Assembly (NCBI GenBank): GCA_018398805.1
Contig: JAGFBZ010000369.1
Location: 248,001-312,000 of the forward strand
Reading direction: 5' to 3'
Length of the DNA: 64,000 nucleotides
Source: Hirundichthys speculiger
Lineage: Eukaryota; Chordata; Actinopteri; Beloniformes; Exocoetidae
How positions within the stretch are numbered: the first letter of the stretch is position 1; every line of letters begins with the position of its first letter. This document shows, in pieces, positions 54,001 to 61,454 of the stretch. The position numbers were made by a program, and so were the translations under genes. A model generated the notes under the pieces. That model had not been told where the DNA came from. It worked only from the letters and a program-made list of their open reading frames with translations, and made no database searches.

Positions 54001-56301
54001 AAAGAGACTGGGAGAAGGTGCTGTGGTCACATGAGACCAAAATTGAGCTCTTTGGCCTCAACTCAACTCGACGTGTTTGGAGGAAGAGAAATGCTGAATA
54101 TGACCCCAAAAACACCATCCCTACTGTCAAGCATGGCGGTGGAAGCCTTATGCTTTGGGGGTTGTTTCTCTTCTAAGGGGACAGGTCGACTTCACCACAT
54201 CGATGGGAAGATGAACGGGGCCATGTACCGCAGAATCTTGGGTGACAACCTCCTTGCCTCCACAAGGACATTGAAAATGGGTCGTGGATGGGTCTTCCAG
54301 CATGACAACGACCCAAAACATACAGCCAAGGAAACAAAGGAGTGGCTCCATAAGAAGCACATCAAGGTCATGGAATGGCCTAGCCAGTCTCCTGACCTTA
54401 ATCCTATTAAATATCTATGGAGAGCTGAAGCTGCGAGTTTTCAAGCACAAGCCTCAAAACCTTCAGGATTTGGAGATGATCTGCAGAGACGAGTGAACGA
54501 AAATTACCCCTGATGTGTTGTGCAAACCTAGTAAGCAACTACAAGAAACGTCTGACAGCTGTGCTGCCAACAAGGGTTTTGCCACCAAGTATTACATCAT
54601 GTTTTGCTAGGGGATCAAATACTTATTTCCCTCAATGACTTGCAAATTGATTTTTATTTTTCATTTCATGTGATTTTCTCAAAGTTTTTTTTTAATATTC
54701 TTTCTATAACTGTTAAAATAAAGCTGCCCTAGAAGTCTGAGACTGTTCATTTATTTCTTAGTATGACAACTGCCAAAATCAGCGGGGGATCAAATACGTA
54801 TTTCCTCCACTGTATATCTTTATTAACTAACGAAAATACTTACATTTTAAGGTCGCTTTTTTCGGCGCCATCCTTTTCGAAGACGTTTTTGTCGAAAATA
54901 GGCAATGCCTTCTGGGTAGCCCTTACTTCCAAGGGTGGTGCTGGAGAATCTCAATATTGAGGGCGGTACAGCCCTCAGACTTGTCCCTCAACTAGACTTT
55001 CTAAGAATCGGGACAACACTTGCACTTCATGGAAGTGCCCATTTTAGAGATTGAGGGTTGAGGGAGGAATTGGAATTAACCCTTTAACTGGATCAGACTC
55101 ATAGACATGTTATTTTATGTTTTGTATGTACAGACTTTCTTTAGCGATGGTGAGAGCCTGTCTTCACCTCCCAGAATGCAACTGGCCTTTCAGGTGAGTC
55201 CAGCAGACCAGAGGACTGAAAAGCCCCTGCAGGTAACAGTTTTATAAAAACTTAACGATCAAGACAACAGAGGTGTATGACAGTAGACCAAAATAAGCTG
55301 AATAATATAAAATAAATAAATAGATTTAAGGACAATAGGATAAAGATCAAGTTCATGAGGCCAAATAAATGAATAGTTCTCACACTATCGCTCCATGTTT
55401 CTAGAAGTGATGAATAACAGTCTCAGTTCTACATCCACATCTGTCTGGAGTTCAACGAAGCATGTAAAATCTTCAAGAACCATCAATTTTATTGTTTCAT
55501 GGGGAGACACTGACTGAGACATGTTAGAGAGATGGAGATGGAAGGATGGACAACAGGCTAGGATGATGAAGGACAGAGATGGAGATGATTGACAGATGAC
55601 AGGAGTTAGACGGGAAGATGGAAAGAGAACTTTGAAGAGTTGATGAAGGAGGAACATGAAAGAGAAGGAAGAGTAGAAGAGGAGACGGTTGTGGACCAGG
55701 AGGTAGTAAAGGTTAGTCATACTGAAGAGAGGAGGACACTGAAGAGGATGAAGACAGTTGGTCCTGATGAGATACCTGTGGAGGTCTGGAAGAGTCTAGG
55801 AGAGGTGGCAGTAGAGTTTTAGACCAGGACCTTCAACAAGATCTGAGAGAGTGAGAGGATGGATGAAGAATGGAGGAGAAGTGTCCTGGTGGTGATTTAG
55901 AAGAACAAGGAGACGTGTAGAGTTGAGACAACTACCCTAACCCTAAGGAGGTTGATCTGATTACGATGTCTCCTTACTTAGACATAGGTCTGTTCAGTGA
56001 AGGAGAAACAGAAAACATGTCCATGTGTGTTCAGATTCATGGGGACTAGTGAAGATGTAGCAGGAATGAAGGTGTATTCACAAACCCTGCAGGTAAGCTG
56101 ACCTCTCATCTGTTATTTAGGATGTTCCAGAACACCTGAGTAAGCAGGTGAAGACGCCCAGCGTTGCTCCTCAGCACCTCCTCACTCTTCCTCCTGACTG
56201 TATCTTCCTGGAGAGATTGAACGCTGTGGACGAGGAGCTGGACTGTAGCCCCACCTACACCTACGACCAGGTAACGCCCATGTGCTCTGCTCCACCACCT
56301 G

Positions 56302-56337
<36 letters not shown>

Positions 56338-59300
56338 GAGGTGATGGTCATGTTGGTGTTACGCTGATGATGCTGATGGTGGCAGTTATGGTGATGAAGC
56401 ATTTTGTACTGCGTTCATTTAGTTTAAAAGTGCTATATAAATAGATTGATTTAGAGATGCTCCTCCAGCTTCAGAGATCATTCAGTAACTCTGCACTTCC
56501 CAATTTTGACTGGTATTTCTAAACGGCAGTAAAAACGACAATGATGATGATAATGAAAGGTCCATGGCCAGGATTTAATATTCCATTATGTTAGTTTGGA
56601 AGTTTATCTTCACCACTTATCACTTGAGTAACCTGACTATAAAATAGACTCAGCAACATAATAAAGTTTAATTTTTTTTTTTCTAGGCACTAGTGGCCTT
56701 CATTCGTAGTAGATAGAACTTTATTAATCCCTTGGGAGGTCTCCGTCAGGGAAATTGTGGGTAGAGTAGTAGTAGAGAGACATAGTGATAGAGAGGAAAG
56801 GGGGAGAGAGAATGGGAAGACATGCAGCAAAGACTCATACGGGCCAGAAATCGAACCCTCGATGGCTGTGTCGAGGACTGTAGCCTCTGTATATTGGGTC
56901 ACCTGCCCTAACCACTGCACCACTGGGCTGCCCATAAAATAGGATTTCTGGGATTTTCCTGCACATGCCTGTATGTGTCAGAGCTGCTTTAATTAAATCC
57001 CCCTTTTTAAGCTGCAGAGACCATCCATGATGCCTTATGTCTTTCCACAACAACAATGATGACGATGACGGTAAAGGCTCCACCTGTGTTCCTCAGTCTC
57101 TGGACAGAAAAACCGTTGAAGATGATGGTGGTGAAGGCACCAGCTGTTTGGCCTACCGCACACGCTCCAGACTTCCTTTGGTTAATGTTCCTCTGGATCA
57201 GCTGGAGGCGGAGCTTCTGGCCCCCGACATCACAGCTGACATGTATGACCAGAGCCATGTCCACAGGGAGGAAGACCGTCATTGGACGAAGTGGCTGCAG
57301 AGTCTTATGGCTCCTGACTGTGAAGGTCAGACCTAACCTAGACCATTGTAAATCTTCTGTACAACCAAGAAATAATGTAGAGCAGTTTAAACCTGCTATA
57401 GAACCAAGAAATAACCTAGACCAGAGTAAAGCTGCTGTAGAACCGGGACGTACCCTAGACCAGCGTAAACCTGCCCTGGAACTGGGAAGTACCTCTAGAC
57501 CAGGACCTTGGTTCTACCTTTTGTAGAACCAAGAAATAACCTAGACCAGTTTAAACCTTCTGTAGAACCAAAAAATAACCAAGACCAGAGTAAACCTGCT
57601 GTAGAACCAAGAAATAACCTAGATCAGTTTAAACCTGCTGTAGAACCAGGAAATAACCTAGACCAGAGTAGACCTGCTGTAGAACCAAAAAATAACCAAG
57701 ACCAGAGTAAACCTGCTGTATAGCCAAGAAATAACCTAGACCAGAGTAGACCTGCTGTAGAACCAAGAAATAACCTGGACCAGAATAAACCTGCTGTAGA
57801 ACCAAGAAATAACCTGGACCAGAGTAAACCTGCTGTAGAACCAAGAAATAACCTGGACCAGAATAAACCTGCTGTAGAACCAAGAAATAACCTAGACCAG
57901 GTTAAACCTGCTGTAGAACCAAGGAATAACTTAGACCAGAGTAAACCTGCTGTATAACCAACAAATAACCTGGACCAGAGTAAACATGCTGTAGAACCAA
58001 GAAATAACCTAGACCAGGATAAACCTGCTGTAGAACCAAGAAATAACCTAGACCAGGTTAAACCTGCTTTAGAACCAAGAAATAACCTAGACCAGAGTAA
58101 AACTGCTGTAGAACCAAGAAATAACCTTGACCAGAGTAAAGCTGCCGTAGAACCGGGACGTACCCTAGACCAGGTTAAACCTGCCGTAAAACCAGGAAGT
58201 ACCCTAGACCAGGTTAAACCTTCTGTAGAACCAAGAAATAACCGTAAAACCGGGAAGTACCCTAGACCAGGTTAAACCTGCCCTGGAACCGGGAAGTACC
58301 CTAGACTATGTGAAACCTGCCGTAAAACCGGGAAGTACCCTAGACTATGTTAAACCTGCCGTAAAACCAGGAAGTACCCTAGACCAGGTTAAACCTGCTG
58401 TAGAACCAAGAAATAACCGTAAAACCGGGAAGTACCCTAGACTAGGTTAAACCTGCCGTGGAACACATTAGGATACATGTCCATGAAATGAACTTTCATA
58501 CAGTTGAGTCATTATTGTTTCGCTTTTAGATGAAGTGGATGATGATGACGACCCTGAATACAACTTTCTGGATGATCTGGATGAGCCGGACATGGAGGAC
58601 TACCGGACGGATCGGGGTGTCCAGATTACCAGTAGGTGTTGTAGATTTGGGGTCAGGAGGAGTTTTTGTTGATCTTCTAGTCAGTCTGAACTTTCATTGT
58701 TGTTCTTTCTCAGAGAAGGAGGTGAACGAGCTGCTGGAAGAACTCTTTGATACGGTGAGCCCAGTTTGTTGTCACTGATGCAGTAATGTCAGAGTTTCTC
58801 CTAGTTCTGCTGGAGTGAGACTGCAGTAAAACCCACTAAAGGACAATAAGGTGTGAATATCATGTGTTTAAATCTTCATCAGAAGTCTGTTGAACATCTG
58901 GAGCTCAGACATCAGTAACAACGTACTTGTATCTGCCAGACCTGTAGAACCAGGAAATAGAACCTCTCTGACAACATGAAATAGCTCAAAGATTTCAAAC
59001 AGCAACACATCATGCCCTGATCTGAAGAAAAATCAAGGAACATAGTCAAACATGTATCAATCAGTCTGCCACGTTACAAAGCCCCAGGTGACATAGCCTA
59101 AGGCTATTTCTAAGGCAGTGATGAACCTTCCCAGGAGTGGCCAGCCTACCAACATTCTTCCAGTAGCATCAACTACTCGTCCAGGAGGTCACAGAAGAAC
59201 CCAGAACAACATCTAAAGCTCCGCAGGCCTCATGATTCATGATTCACCAATCTGAACGAGACTGGACAGAAATGAATCCATGACAGTTCCAAGACCAGAA

Positions 59301-60773
59301 CCACTGCTGACCAGAAACAACACAAACACATCTGGATGATCCCCAAGACTCTGCAGACTGATGAGACAAAAGAGGAACCTTTTGGAAGGTGTGCATCCCA
59401 TTGCATCTTGAGTCAATCTAACAGCATTTCAGAAAAAGAACATCGTAGCAACAGTCAAACATGGTGGTGGGACTGGGATGTCTGGATATCAGTAATTGAT
59501 CTGATGCTCAAGAGCACTTGGATTCTACGGCAGGACAATGAAAAAAAGGAAAGACCAGACCACGCTATAAGTTTTAAAGCCTGTGATGCATTTTTAGAGG
59601 GGTATACTTCTTCTCAAAGGGGCAGGTTGATTGGATAGCTTTTTCCTTTTTAAAAAAGGAAATTGTCATTTAGAAACTACTTTTTTCCACTCTGTGAGTT
59701 GGACAAACTGTAAAAAGAGAAGACATCTGTAAGCCGGCAAATACTTTTTCACAGCATTGTAAAATGATTCATTCTTGCAGAAAGTTCTCCTGAAACATTG
59801 TTGTCTGTTATGCAGCTCCAAGATGAAGATATGGCAGCTGAAGACGAGGAGCAAGGGGAAGAGGGGGTCCCTTCACTGCCTGCACCTAAATTTAATGTTC
59901 CCCAGGCTTTACGGTAATGTTGATGAACTAGAGGGAGTGAACGTTGATGAACTAGGAGTGAATGTTGATGAACTAGAAGGAGTGAACGTTGATGAACTAG
60001 GAGTGAATGTTGATGAACTAGAAGGAGTGAAGGTTGATGAACTAGGAGTGAATGTCGATGAACTAGAAGGAGTGGGCGTTGAAGAACTAGGAGTGAACGT
60101 TGATTAACTAGATCTGGCTAACGCTGATGAAATAATGGGGCCTTTTCATTGTGGTAGTTCTGGTTCAGCAGTGCACAGATACAACAAACCAGATTTAGTG
60201 CATATTTGCTCAGTGCTCAGTCCTCCTATTGGGTCGGTGCAGCAGAGAAGTGCTGTCATCGTTTGGGTTGGGAGGAACAGAAAGGTCCTCTGCTTCTTCT
60301 TCTGAACACAGACAATGTGAAAGAAGTTGCAATTAAGAGGAAACATCCTGTCTCACACAATGTTTCACACTTTCCAGTTGAAACATTGTAATAGTATTAT
60401 TTCTCCAAGATATGCCTGCGGAAATTTGTTATTCTACAGTGATACAGCTGGATGAGCTACAGATTTGTTATTCTACAGTAACACAGTGGGATTTAAACCG
60501 TTGTCCTTTCTTTGTTTCTGTAGTTTTGAAGCTCCATTAGCCAGCATGCTGACAGAGCGGCGACAGACGGTCAGAAGGCAGTATGAAGCTCTGCAGCAGA
60601 GGAGAGCCCTGCAGGACACTACCACTCACCTTCGTAGCAGTTCCAGCCTGAGGGAAGCACCCGAGCCACAGTCCAACGCCGCTGCTTCCATCTTACTGCT
60701 GCCCAACCAGACCTGCCCAGCCCCTCACCTAGACCACAACCAGAAACTGCAGCTGCAGCAGCAGCTGCAGCAG
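41891..60773 (+). CDS. gon4l: gon4l (GON4-like chromatin regulator), 5' half, runs off window
   Basis: Gene-level entry. Twelve coding exons with GT-AG borders and matching phase give 493 open codons. The deduced protein follows vertebrate GON4L in order: the [15 protein letters not shown] block, [31 protein letters not shown], the acidic [20 protein letters not shown] segment, [75 protein letters not shown] and [23 protein letters not shown]4L is a nuclear transcriptional co-regulator (YY1, SIN3A and HDAC1 partner); its zebrafish orthologue is ugly duckling, needed in blood formation and body-axis elongation. The C-terminal PAH and SANT-like domains lie beyond the window. Upstream coding sequence before 41891 was not found; the true start may be in an unplaced exon. 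Confidence 0.93.
42128..42270 (+). CDS. gon4l: gon4l exon with [15 protein letters not shown] block
   Basis: 143 nt, phase 1 to 0. Acidic [20 protein letters not shown] is followed by [12 protein letters not shown], nearly identical to vertebrate GON4L. The donor is GTGAGC. Confidence 0.9.
42356..42430 (+). CDS. gon4l: gon4l exon [16 protein letters not shown]
   Basis: 75 nt, phase 0 to 0, after an 85-bp intron. It encodes [20 protein letters not shown] and NLPMF, a strongly conserved GON4L segment. The donor GTGAGT is followed after 36 nt by a 17-bp satellite array. Confidence 0.93.
42467..44290 (+). repeat. 17-bp satellite array, about 1.8 kb, in gon4l intron
   Basis: Roughly 105 units of AATGATCAGTAGACGTT. 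The left part mainly alternates GACCAG and GATCAG forms; from about 42900, and almost exclusively after 43680, TTTGCGATCAG and TTTATGATCAG forms dominate. Blocks of mixed variants recur (about 42905-42985, 43595-43670, 43760-43830), so a higher-order unit was amplified at least twice. It starts 36 nt after the exon. Confidence 0.95.
44671..45372. mobile_element. hAT-like MITE nested in the left arm, 8-bp target duplication
   Basis: Body 44679-45364 (686 bp). Ends TAGGCTTGGCCGGTATCC and AATACCGCCCAAGCCTA are inverted copies. The octamer GTTGTCAT is identical at 44671-44678 and 45365-45372. The opposite arm of the host element keeps the uninterrupted counterpart (ATATGACAACTATGATC near 46005). 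No transposase is encoded; the long open stretches inside lack domains. Confidence 0.92.
45526..45723 (+). CDS. Small coiled-coil open frame in the foldback element centre
   Basis: 65 codons, ATG to [23 protein letters not shown] followed by leucine/glutamine/lysine heptads ([20 protein letters not shown]). The heptad pattern suggests a single coiled-coil helix. It occupies almost exactly the unpaired loop between the element arms. No family recognised. It could be the remnant of a gene fragment captured by the element, such as the end of a transposase-associated or myb/SANT-like protein. Whether it is expressed is unknown. Confidence 0.35.
   Translation: MELFKKLLEAEKQKVGLQQEMIEILKLNKALLQEQLVKKDDLIQELMNKMSETTEKAFLAPLFMI
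46319..47259. mobile_element. MITE with 3-bp target duplication, copy 1 (unoccupied by Tc1)
   Basis: Body 46322-47256. Ends GGGCCAATTCCAATTCCTC and GAGGAATTGGAATTCACCC are inverted copies; flanks are TAA on both sides, a 3-bp duplication as made by PIF/Harbinger transposases. Sub-terminal TTAACCCTCAATCTCAACCC and CCTTACTTCCAAGGGTGGTG blocks recur in copy 2 at 52963-55082. An internal GC-rich hairpin segment (about 46590-46925) is unique to this copy. Confidence 0.85.
47551..48014 (-). mobile_element. hAT-Charlie-like element fragment, N-terminal zinc-finger region, minus strand
   Basis: The right end at about 47940-48014 reads, on the minus strand, CAGGCATGGACAAACTACGG followed by CCCGGGGGCCC, a Charlie-type terminus. 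The minus frame 47856-47551 gives [20 protein letters not shown] and [20 protein letters not shown], the BED-like finger region of GTF2IRD2/ZBED5-type hAT transposases. The first cysteine pair is incomplete and the catalytic region is missing. Confidence 0.65.
48020..48940. other. gon4l intron, unassigned
   Basis: About 0.9 kb before the next gon4l exon with no repeat or coding region that I recognise. Confidence 0.3.
48941..49012 (+). CDS. gon4l: gon4l exon [10 protein letters not shown]
   Basis: 72 nt, phase 0 to 0, after CTGTCAG. It encodes [20 protein letters not shown] and TSIQ; the first ten residues are invariant in vertebrate GON4L. Compared with mammals a short segment before PPQFVDI is absent here, so a tiny exon may be missed or lost. 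Confidence 0.92.
49047..50115. repeat. 21-bp minisatellite, about 50 units, in gon4l intron
   Basis: Unit CTCCCAGTCTGTAGAGCCTA plus one base, with GATCCTAC and GATCTTAC variants grouped in blocks: GAGCCTAT units at about 49315-49550, GATCCTAC units at about 49600-49915. Two larger copies of a block with CTCCCTAGAGCCTACCTCGC (49574 and 49750) show higher-order duplication. The array starts 35 nt after the exon. Because 21 is a multiple of three, long repetitive open frames on the minus strand (to 201 codons) arise; they are not genes. Confidence 0.95.
50460..51680 (+). repeat. 46-bp tandem repeat split by a hAT element
   Basis: Units built on GTATTTGTAGCATGTAGCA and TAGCTTTAAA..CTAACAGG occur at about 50460-50565 and continue at 51590-51680. 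The hAT-like element at 50566-51588 sits inside the array, which gives the order of events. Just left (50415-50460) a GATAATTATCGTGCATCCCT block looks like the end of another hAT element. Confidence 0.75.
50566..51588 (+). mobile_element. hAT-like element with BED zinc-finger remnant
   Basis: Ends TAGGGGTGTAACGGTACA and TGTACCGTTACACCCCTA are inverted copies. Inside, a plus-strand frame over about 51150-51340 encodes a BED finger: [20 protein letters not shown] followed by [20 protein letters not shown] and HLKRHHP (C-x2-C and H-x4-H ligands). This is the DNA-binding N-terminus of ZBED1-like hAT transposases. The catalytic and dimerisation parts are missing. No matching 8-bp flanks were found, perhaps because the target was a tandem repeat. 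Confidence 0.82.
51906..52004 (+). CDS. gon4l: gon4l exon, acidic PPQFVDI segment
   Basis: 99 nt, phase 0 to 0. It encodes [20 protein letters not shown] then [13 protein letters not shown], the conserved acidic stretch of GON4L. The donor GTGAGT is followed after about 40 nt by a GATGATG-rich minisatellite. Confidence 0.93.
52044..52925 (+). repeat. GATGAT-rich minisatellite, 50-65-bp units, in gon4l intron
   Basis: About 14 units, each with GATGGTATGGCAGTGATGAT followed by a variable number of GATGAT and GGTGGT triplets and GATGAGGACGATGACGATGG. The histidine- and isoleucine-rich minus-strand open frames (to 299 codons) are by-products of triplet composition. Confidence 0.92.
52960..55085. 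mobile_element. MITE with 3-bp target duplication, copy 2, interrupted by Tc1
   Basis: Ends GGGTCCAATTCCAATTCCTC (52963) and GAGGAATTGGAATTAACCC (to 55082) with TTT flanks on both sides. Sub-terminal blocks match copy 1 at 46322-47256, in the same orientation. Without the Tc1 it would be about 547 bp. It lies wholly in the gon4l intron before the exon at 55134. Confidence 0.85.
53240..54814 (+). mobile_element. Tc1-like transposon, near full length, TA target duplication
   Basis: Body 53242-54812 (1571 bp) flanked by TA. Ends CAGTGGAGGAAATAAGTATT and its complement, with a second internal copy (GAAGGAAATAAGTATTTGAT, about 53407), give about 200-bp IR/DR ends. The transposase starts at 53572 ([20 protein letters not shown]) with two helix-turn-helix segments, then is broken by a stop at 53944 and a frameshift near 54165. 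The first catalytic aspartate block reads [10 protein letters not shown] (D to H) and the third reads [11 protein letters not shown] (E to K); the second, [10 protein letters not shown], is intact. The enzyme is dead, though the ends look well kept. This Tc1 type is widespread in teleosts. Confidence 0.94.
55134..55193 (+). CDS. gon4l: gon4l exon [20 protein letters not shown]
   Basis: 60 nt, phase 0 to 0, between GTACAG and GTGAGT. The sequence is less conserved, but length, phase and position between two conserved exons support it. Confidence 0.75.
55610..55940 (+). mobile_element. RTE-like LINE fragment, RT linker region
   Basis: The plus frame 55640-55822 ends in [20 protein letters not shown] and LGEVAVEF, the well-known segment just before the reverse transcriptase of RTE/L1-type LINEs in fish. 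Sequence to about 55940 continues the similarity (GGATGAAGAATGGAGGAGAA) in broken frames. Only this piece remains, inside a gon4l intron. Confidence 0.7.
56121..56270 (+). CDS. gon4l: gon4l exon with [13 protein letters not shown]
   Basis: 150 nt, phase 0 to 0, after TTATTTAG. It encodes [40 protein letters not shown] and [10 protein letters not shown]; the FxERLxAVDEEL block matches vertebrate GON4L. Confidence 0.9.
56302..56337 (+). repeat. (ATG)n microsatellite near the 5' end of a gon4l intron
   Basis: A pure GAT/ATG triplet run of about 36 bp that starts 32 nt after the exon end. Confidence 0.93.
56705..56940 (-). repeat. Dispersed fish repeat, LINE/SINE-type
   Basis: Starts AGTAGATAGAACTTTATTAA and CCTTGGGAGGTCTCCGTCAG, words typical of fish retroposon 3' ends read in reverse. 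It ends ACCACTGCACCACTGGGCTG, similar in type to the end of the repeat at 3789-4195. There is no coding capacity. Confidence 0.5.
57097..57325 (+). CDS. gon4l: gon4l exon with [21 protein letters not shown]
   Basis: 229 nt, phase 0 to 1. The acceptor was set at CCTCAG (57091-57096) because an in-frame stop lies at 57028 and the tract before 57097 is pyrimidine-rich. It encodes [35 protein letters not shown] and [17 protein letters not shown], a clear GON4L match. The 39-bp tandem array starts 8 nt after the donor. Confidence 0.92.
57333..58455 (+). repeat. 39-bp minisatellite, about 28 units, in gon4l intron
   Basis: Unit TAACCTAGACCAGAGTAAAC plus CTGCTGTAGAACCAAGAAA. The right part (from about 58130) uses diverged forms with CCGGGACGTACCC and CCGGGAAGTACCC. 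It fills almost the whole intron and starts 8 nt after the exon. The 39-nt period keeps frame, so 13-residue repeat peptides appear by chance on both strands. Confidence 0.95.
58530..58631 (+). CDS. gon4l: gon4l exon [21 protein letters not shown]
   Basis: 102 nt, phase 1 to 1. It encodes [20 protein letters not shown] and [13 protein letters not shown], almost identical to vertebrate GON4L. The acceptor is CTTTTAG and the donor GTAGGT. Confidence 0.95.
58714..58754 (+). CDS. gon4l: gon4l exon [14 protein letters not shown]
   Basis: 41 nt, phase 1 to 0, after an 82-bp intron. [13 protein letters not shown] is conserved in GON4L. The donor is GTGAGC. Confidence 0.92.
58990..59761 (+). mobile_element. 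Tc1-like transposon relic of a third family
   Basis: Plus-strand words of a Tc1 transposase gene run in order but with many indels: AACCTTCCCAGGAGTGGCC (paired-like linker), CAGGAGGTCACAGAAGAACC, GATGATCCCCAAGACT, ACTGATGAGACAAAAG (first catalytic block), TTTTTGGAAGGTGTGCATCC-like, and ACAGTCAAACATGGTGGTGG. The right end is CAAATACTTTTTCACAGCA then TTGTA, a Tc1-type terminus. The left end and the C-terminal half of the gene are gone. It fills most of this gon4l intron and differs from the elements at 38.4 and 53.2 kb. Confidence 0.78.
59816..59913 (+). CDS. gon4l: gon4l exon [14 protein letters not shown]...NVPQALR
   Basis: 98 nt, phase 0 to 2. An acidic stretch is followed by [12 protein letters not shown], which joins in frame to FEAPLASML in the next exon, as in GON4L. 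The donor GTAATG leads straight into a tandem repeat. Confidence 0.9.
59914..60107 (+). repeat. 45-bp (24+21) minisatellite starting at the splice donor
   Basis: Alternating GTTGATGAACTAGAAGGAGT-type 24-bp and GTTGATGAACTAGGAGTGAA-type 21-bp units, about four pairs. The first unit begins within five bases of the GT donor. Read in one frame it gives a [15 protein letters not shown] peptide, but not in the exon frame, where TAA follows at once. Confidence 0.93.
60057..60465 (+). repeat. 409-bp direct duplication, left copy, in gon4l intron
   Basis: From GATGAACTAGAAGGAGTGGG to GATGAGCTACAGATT this segment matches 61031-61437 with only scattered differences. The two copies lie either side of the exon 60524-60773. 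Confidence 0.9.
60524..60773 (+). CDS. gon4l: gon4l exon [16 protein letters not shown]..., last one in the window
   Basis: 250 nt, phase 2 to 0, after TTTCTGTAG. It encodes [20 protein letters not shown], a low-conservation stretch, then [20 protein letters not shown] and QLQQ, matching the GON4L region before LTQIHLL. The donor is GTCAGT. The following intron runs beyond the window. Confidence 0.92.
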
Positions 60774-61030
60774 GTCAGTCAGAGCTGCTTCACCTTTATT
60801 TAACATAATCTGACTGAACAGCTGGATCCAGATCCGTTGGACCACGTTCATGCAGGTGTTTTTATGTTGTTGGACAAAAGTTACAGATGCTAAACCAAAC
60901 TGTTTATGTGACAACTGGTTCATGAAACATTTCTCAGGTAGTCTATAACAAACAGTATGAATTATGAAAAATATTACTTTGTTTATGAATTAGAGAAAGT
61001 GAATGTTGATTAAGTACAAAAGTGAACTTT

Positions 61031-61437
61031 GATGAACTAGAAGGAGTGAGCGTTGAAGAACTAGGAGTGAACGTTGATTAACTAGATCTGGCTAACGCTG
61101 ATGAAATAATGGGGCTTTTTTCTTGTGGTAGTTCTGGTTCAGCAGTGCACAGATACAACAAACCAGATTTAGTGTATATTTGCTCAGTGCTCAGTCCTCC
61201 TATTGGGTCGGTGCAGCAGAGAAGTGCTGTCATCGTTTGGGTTGGGAGGAACAGAAAGGTCCTCTGCTTCTTCTTCTGAACACAGACAACGTGAAAGAGG
61301 TTGCAGCTGAGAGGAAACATCCCATCTCACAATGTTTCCTACTTTCCAGGTGAAACATTGTAATAATATTATTTCTCCAAGATACACCTGCGGAGATATG
61401 TTATTCTACAGTGATACAGCTGGATGAGCTACAGATT
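61031..61437 (+). repeat. 407-bp direct duplication, right copy
   Basis: Second copy of 60057-60465. It includes the last units of the VDEL minisatellite at its left end and passes into the 24-bp satellite at its right end. Confidence 0.9.
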
Positions 61438-61454
61438 GTGACAGGAAGTTATAC

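Noticed and set aside
57016..57096. Earlier acceptor for the gon4l exon at 57097
   Set aside because: Using the CTGCAG at 57016 puts a stop codon in the needed frame (57028), so the CCTCAG acceptor was chosen.
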